Shown one piece after another: positions 60,540 through 64,000 of a DNA stretch of 64,000 nucleotides. The position numbers and the translations under genes are program-made. The stretch is from positions 1 through 64,000 of the forward strand of contig JBCCHB010000082.1 in NCBI GenBank assembly GCA_039028975.1, written 5' to 3'. Within the stretch, counting starts at the first letter, position 1. Each line of letters starts with the position of its first letter. Origin of the DNA: JAHBNG01 sp039028975 (lineage in GTDB: Bacteria; Chloroflexota; Anaerolineae; Caldilineales; Caldilineaceae). The notes under the pieces were generated by a model. The model searched no databases. It was not told where the DNA came from and saw nothing but the letters and a program-made list of their open reading frames with translations.

Positions 60540-63356
60540 TTAAATGTTGTTCATTTCATACCAATTTTCGCCGATTTCAATATCTACTTTTAGAGGTACA
60601 TCAAGTTGAAAGGCTGATTCCATGACCTCTCGAATTAGAGCTGCCGTCTCATTTTGCTCATTAGGTGGAACTTCAAGCACCAATTCATCGTGAACCTGAA
60701 GCAACATACGTGCTTGCAGGGTGCTCTGAGCCAATCGATTACTCAATTCGATCATGGCCAACTTCATAATATCTGCTGCTGTCCCTTGAATGGGGGCATT
60801 CATGGCCGCCCGTTCAATGGCTGTGCGCTGATTAAAGGGTAGCCGTCCGCTTTGTAATTCATGAAAGAAACGCTTCCGACCCAATAGCGTCTCCACGTAG
60901 CCCTCATCCTTGGCTTTTGCCAGTGTGTTGTCAATATATACTTGAATCTGAGGATAGGTCTCAAAGTACTGATCCAAAAATTGCTGGGCCTGCTTAGGGC
61001 CCATCTCGGTGCGACTACTTAGGCCAAAGGCGCTCACCCCATAGATGGTCGCAAAGTTGATCGTCTTTGCTAATCCTCGCTGGCTCTTATCGACCTCCGT
61101 AATCGGTACGTCAAAGAGACGTGCCGCCGTGGCTGCATGGATATCTTGATCCTCCTGGAAAGCCGTGAGCAACCCCGGCTCCTGAGCTACATGAGCCAGA
61201 ATACGAAGCTCCACCTGACTATAGTCTGCCGCAATGAGCAACCACCCTGGTTCTGCCACAAACGCTCGACGAATTTTCCGCCCAATTTCCGTACGAATGG
61301 GAATATTTTGTAAGTTGGGGTTACTACTGCTCATCCGCCCAGTTACAGCACCAGATTGATTGAAGCTTGTATGGAGGCGTCCCGTTTCCGGGTTTACCAT
61401 GGTTGGTAGCGCATCCACATATGTACTGCGCAACTTTTCAAGCTGGCGTTGTTCGAAGATCGTCTCCAAAACCTGTTCTTGATCTGCGCTCAGATCAGCA
61501 TTGGCCAACCGCTCTAGCTCACTTACAGCTGTGCTGAAGTGACCTGATTTGGTCTTCTTCATCCCTTTCGTTGGGAAAGCCATGTCCGTAAAGAGAGCAT
61601 CACTCATCTGCTGGGTGCTACGCTGATTAAACTCTCGCCCTACAAGTTTAAAGAGCTGCGTCTCCAATTCACTAAGACGAGTTGTAAGCTGCTGGGACAT
61701 CTCCGCTAGATAATCGGTATCCAAGCGGATACCGGCCAACTCCATTTTCGTAAGTACAGAGATCAACGGCTGCTCAGCTTTTTTGTAGAGTTGAGTCTGC
61801 CCTGCTTTCTCCAGTCGAGGTCCAAGGCGTTCATAGAGCTGAATGGTGGCGTCAACATCGGCTGCACAGTAAGCGCCGGCTTGCAAGAGATCAACCTGAT
61901 CAATGGTGATCTGCTTCTTTCCAGAGCCGATCAATTGGCTGATCTCCGTCATCTGCCAGCCTAATTCATCCTCGGCCATGGCCTTCAGGCCCAAACGACG
62001 GCTGGCCGGATCAAGAATCCAAGCCATTACCATTGTGTCGTGAAGCGGACCAGCAATCTCCAAGCCATGGCGTTGGCAGACCGTGAGGTCATACTTTGTA
62101 TTATGGGCTACCTTGGGGATGGAGCTATCCAGAAAAAACGGGGCAATTAGAGGGAGCACCTGGGTTGACCATGTTAATTGCTCTCCCTCTTGGTGGGCTA
62201 CAGGAATGTACGCGGACTTTCCCGCATCCCAGGCGATGCCCAATCCAATCAATTTGGCCTGAACAGCGTCTGTGCTGTCCGTTTCTACATCAAAACTGAT
62301 GCAAGATGCGTTTTTCAACTCACTCACCAGTTGGGCCAAGGTTTCCTCACTTTGAACAGAGAGAAAGTTTGCCTCCTCAACCGTTGGGGGAGCTGTTTGG
62401 CGTGCTGAATCAGCCTCTTCACCAAAAAGAGATAGCTGACCACCTGGTGCATCGCTTGTTATTTCCGTACCATCTTGGGCTAAGGCCAATCCACTGGTTG
62501 GCAACTGTTTTATAAGGCTGTGGAATTCTAACTCTGTAAAGAATTGAACAACCTGATCACCATCGTATCCTTGAAGCTTGAATCGCTCAGGGTCGTACTC
62601 CATCTCCAAATTCGTATGAATGGTCACTAAGCGTTTGTTGATGCGTACCTGCTCTTCGGCATCAATAAGATTTTGCTTGGTTTTTGGACCGCTGATTTCC
62701 TCTACATGTTGGTATAGGTTGTCCAACGTCTCATAACTCTTGAGAAACTTAATGGCTGTCTTTTCGCCTACACCTGGGATCCCAGGGATATTGTCAGACG
62801 CATCACCCGTTAGGGCTTTCAGGTCAATGAATTGCTCTGGTGTTAAACCATATCGTTCCTGAACTTCGGCTAACCCATAGACACTGGTTCGAGGATTGGG
62901 ACCACCCGATGTGTAGAGAATCGAAACCCGCTCTGTTACAAGCTGAAAAAGATCCCGGTCACCCGTTAGAATAAGCACTTCACTACCAAGCTCATCTGCC
63001 TTGCGGGAAAGCGTGCCTAGTACATCGTCGGCCTCAAAGTTAGGATAGGTGACGATGGGAATGTTGAGAACGTCTAAGAGCTGCTCGATCCGCCCCATCT
63101 GGCTACGCAGATCATCGGGCATCCGTTCACGCGTTCCCTTGTATTCGGTGTACTCCTTGTGCCGCCAAGTATCTCCCACATCAAAGGCAACGCCAACTTG
63201 GTCTGGCGAATGCTCTTTGAGAATGCTAAAGAGTTTGCGCGTAAAACCAAAGACGGCAGTAGTCAATTCCCCACTGCTTGTTGCTAATGGTGTCTTAACG
63301 CCAAAAAAGGCGCGATACGCCTGGGAGTGCCCATCGATCAAGAGTAGTTTTGACAT
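60540..63356 (-). CDS. polA: DNA polymerase I
   Basis: A 938-residue full-length enzyme with three parts. The 5' nuclease occupies about 1-300 (LLLIDGHSQAYRAFFGVKTP; FEADDVLGTLSRKADELG). The 3'-5' exonuclease occupies about 330-520, with an intact site: SFDVETDS, HNTKYDL and YCAADVDATIQL, so proofreading should work. The polymerase occupies about 560-938, with motif A ADYSQVELRILAHV, motif B RGLAKTINFATIYGVSAFG and motif C VHDELVLEVP. Start ATG 63356. It is upstream of serA. Confidence 0.97.
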   Translation of the reverse strand: MSKLLLIDGHSQAYRAFFGVKTPLATSSGELTTAVFGFTRKLFSILKEHSPDQVGVAFDVGDTWRHKEYTEYKGTRERMPDDLRSQMGRIEQLLDVLNIPIVTYPNFEADDVLGTLSRKADELGSEVLILTGDRDLFQLVTERVSILYTSGGPNPRTSVYGLAEVQERYGLTPEQFIDLKALTGDASDNIPGIPGVGEKTAIKFLKSYETLDNLYQHVEEISGPKTKQNLIDAEEQVRINKRLVTIHTNLEMEYDPERFKLQGYDGDQVVQFFTELEFHSLIKQLPTSGLALAQDGTEITSDAPGGQLSLFGEEADSARQTAPPTVEEANFLSVQSEETLAQLVSELKNASCISFDVETDSTDAVQAKLIGLGIAWDAGKSAYIPVAHQEGEQLTWSTQVLPLIAPFFLDSSIPKVAHNTKYDLTVCQRHGLEIAGPLHDTMVMAWILDPASRRLGLKAMAEDELGWQMTEISQLIGSGKKQITIDQVDLLQAGAYCAADVDATIQLYERLGPRLEKAGQTQLYKKAEQPLISVLTKMELAGIRLDTDYLAEMSQQLTTRLSELETQLFKLVGREFNQRSTQQMSDALFTDMAFPTKGMKKTKSGHFSTAVSELERLANADLSADQEQVLETIFEQRQLEKLRSTYVDALPTMVNPETGRLHTSFNQSGAVTGRMSSSNPNLQNIPIRTEIGRKIRRAFVAEPGWLLIAADYSQVELRILAHVAQEPGLLTAFQEDQDIHAATAARLFDVPITEVDKSQRGLAKTINFATIYGVSAFGLSSRTEMGPKQAQQFLDQYFETYPQIQVYIDNTLAKAKDEGYVETLLGRKRFFHELQSGRLPFNQRTAIERAAMNAPIQGTAADIMKLAMIELSNRLAQSTLQARMLLQVHDELVLEVPPNEQNETAALIREVMESAFQLDVPLKVDIEIGENWYEMNNI

Positions 63357-63380
63357 AGTTTCACGCTACTTATAGATTAG

Positions 63381-63463
63381 ATGGCCAGAAAAGTTCTGTC
63401 CTCCCTTTTCGGAAATTCCCAGAGCAGATTGGACAAGAATCGGAACAAGATTTTCCCGGCAAA
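63381..63463. repeat. Dispersed about 90-bp element, copy C (inverted)
   Basis: On the minus strand it reads ttgccgggaaaatcttgttc to cttttctggccat and is collinear with copies A and B near 2608-3075. The 30-base identity with copy B ends the element. It lies just upstream of polA. Confidence 0.75.
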
Positions 63464-63524
63464 GTATATAGAACGAGCATAATGGAACAACTATTATGTA
63501 TAGGACGATTGATGCAAAGGGTGC

Positions 63525-63740
63525 TTAAGCTGTGGCAGAAACGGCTAGATCGCCTGCCTCAACCAATTTTTTGACCTGTTCTACATCCAATATGGAGCGC
63601 ATGGTCCGCATTCGACGGCCTTTGTCTAGGCGGTACCGCCCAGCAGGAAGCTCTAGAATGTAATTATTGCTTGACTTATTTTCAAGCATAATGATGTCCG
63701 CAGGGTTTTCCTGCCATGTGTTTTGAGAGGAAGTTGTCAT
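63525..63740 (-). CDS. Small hypothetical protein
   Basis: A 71-residue protein, MTTSSQNTWQENPADIIMLE to VEQVKKLVEAGDLAVSATA. It has the segment LELPAGRYRLDKGRRMRTMR, basic and possibly nucleic-acid-contacting, and a final helix. AAGGAAAATGTG precedes the ATG 63740; a GTG one codon earlier is possible. No family recognised. Confidence 0.6.
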   Translation of the reverse strand: MTTSSQNTWQENPADIIMLENKSSNNYILELPAGRYRLDKGRRMRTMRSILDVEQVKKLVEAGDLAVSATA

Positions 63741-63776
63741 CACATTTTCCTTTATTTGCTTAACATTTTATACGTA

Positions 63777-64000
63777 TTATATCTGCTCAGCCCCAATTCT
63801 GTCATGCTTTATGGTCTCTGAGTTGTTATTTGATATGGCCGTCAGCTCTGAACGGGACACCCGGATTGTGGAAGTGACAGCTTGCCACAGTTCAATACCA
63901 ATCATCATACCAAAACCACCAACATATAAGAGCATAAAGAGCGCCGTCCAGACTTTTCCATACAGAAGTGCAAGGATTGTCGTGAATAAAGCATAAACGA
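63777..64000 (-). CDS. Membrane protein, C-terminal part (runs off right edge)
   Basis: The minus strand is open from the right edge to TAA (63777-63779). The 73 visible residues read VYALFTTILALLYGKVWTAL, then FMLLYVGGFGMMIGIELWQA and a polar tail. Two helices with GKVWTALFMLLYVGGFG wording resemble the end of membrane-bound family-2 glycosyltransferases or related proteins, but the active part is outside the window. Coding nature is well supported; identity is not. Confidence 0.6.
   Translation of the reverse strand, partial: VYALFTTILALLYGKVWTALFMLLYVGGFGMMIGIELWQAVTSTIRVSRSELTAISNNNSETIKHDRIGAEQI

Overview
The window looks like a chromosomal segment of a free-living or host-associated member of the Chloroflexota, most likely a Caldilinea/Anaerolinea-type lineage. 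This is inferred from gene content, not from a marker phylogeny. The pointers are a coenzyme F420 ligase (cofE), an XPB-Bax1 helicase/nuclease pair, Chloroflexota-style acidic-linker substrate-binding lipoproteins, several phytanoyl-CoA-dioxygenase-like (PhyH) genes, a TPR-CHAT protease beside an ECF sigma factor, secreted proteins ending in a short F/Y-L/I-P-hydrophobic tail, and many short palindromic intergenic repeats. No rRNA, tRNA, CRISPR array, prophage or intact insertion sequence was seen.

Layout. 1-822: 5' part of a leucine-rich-repeat gene running off the left edge. 823-3192: an SDR oxidoreductase surrounded by repeat-rich DNA. 3193-10285: a peptide/nickel-type ABC importer (lipoprotein, two permeases, a fused OppD-OppF ATPase) with a VOC-fold gene inserted. 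10350-12067: a decayed amino-acid-binding-protein gene, a small unknown gene and a PhyH dioxygenase. 12164-17527 (minus): XPB helicase, Bax1 nuclease and a MacB/FtsX-like permease, probably one operon. 17782-19206: a coiled-coil PD-(D/E)xK-like protein and a second PhyH protein. 19229-32053: ECF sigma factor, soluble zinc-finger putative anti-sigma, convergent TPR-CHAT protease, then three large secreted proteins. 32240-40778: two GH32-family proteins flanking an NTF2-like protein, a fasciclin-LysM protein, a CrtA-like monooxygenase, a methyltransferase and an ABC exporter. 40809-44511: small unknown genes, a split pRiA4b ORF-3-like gene, cofE and a small membrane protein. 44546-50760: an enolase-superfamily enzyme and a sugar ABC importer (lipoprotein, PhyH, RidA, two permeases; no ATPase here). 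50775-51190: an IS630-type transposase remnant. 51203-58632 (minus): a cell-surface glycan/membrane cluster (SH3 lipoprotein, GT39, DegT aminotransferase, GT2, YfhO-like). 58861-63356 (minus): serA and polA. 63525-64000: a small unknown gene and the 3' end of a membrane protein.

How the parts may work together. The most interesting neighbourhood is 19229-32053. An ECF sigma factor is followed by a protein with an anti-sigma-type zinc finger but no membrane segment. Tail to tail with it, overlapping by 4 bp, is a TPR-CHAT protease with an intact His589/Cys631 dyad. The arrangement resembles the sigma/inhibitor/TPR-CHAT triad of type III-E CRISPR (CASP-sigma, Csx30, Csx29), but with no CRISPR components. 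Immediately beside it are three secreted proteins that share a C-terminal tail motif; two of them share a domain of roughly 190 residues. My working hypothesis is a protease-released sigma factor controlling cell-surface proteins. Elsewhere the window is a mosaic of nutrient import (peptide, sugar), fructan/sugar hydrolysis and housekeeping genes, with small decayed genes and dispersed palindromic elements in the gaps.
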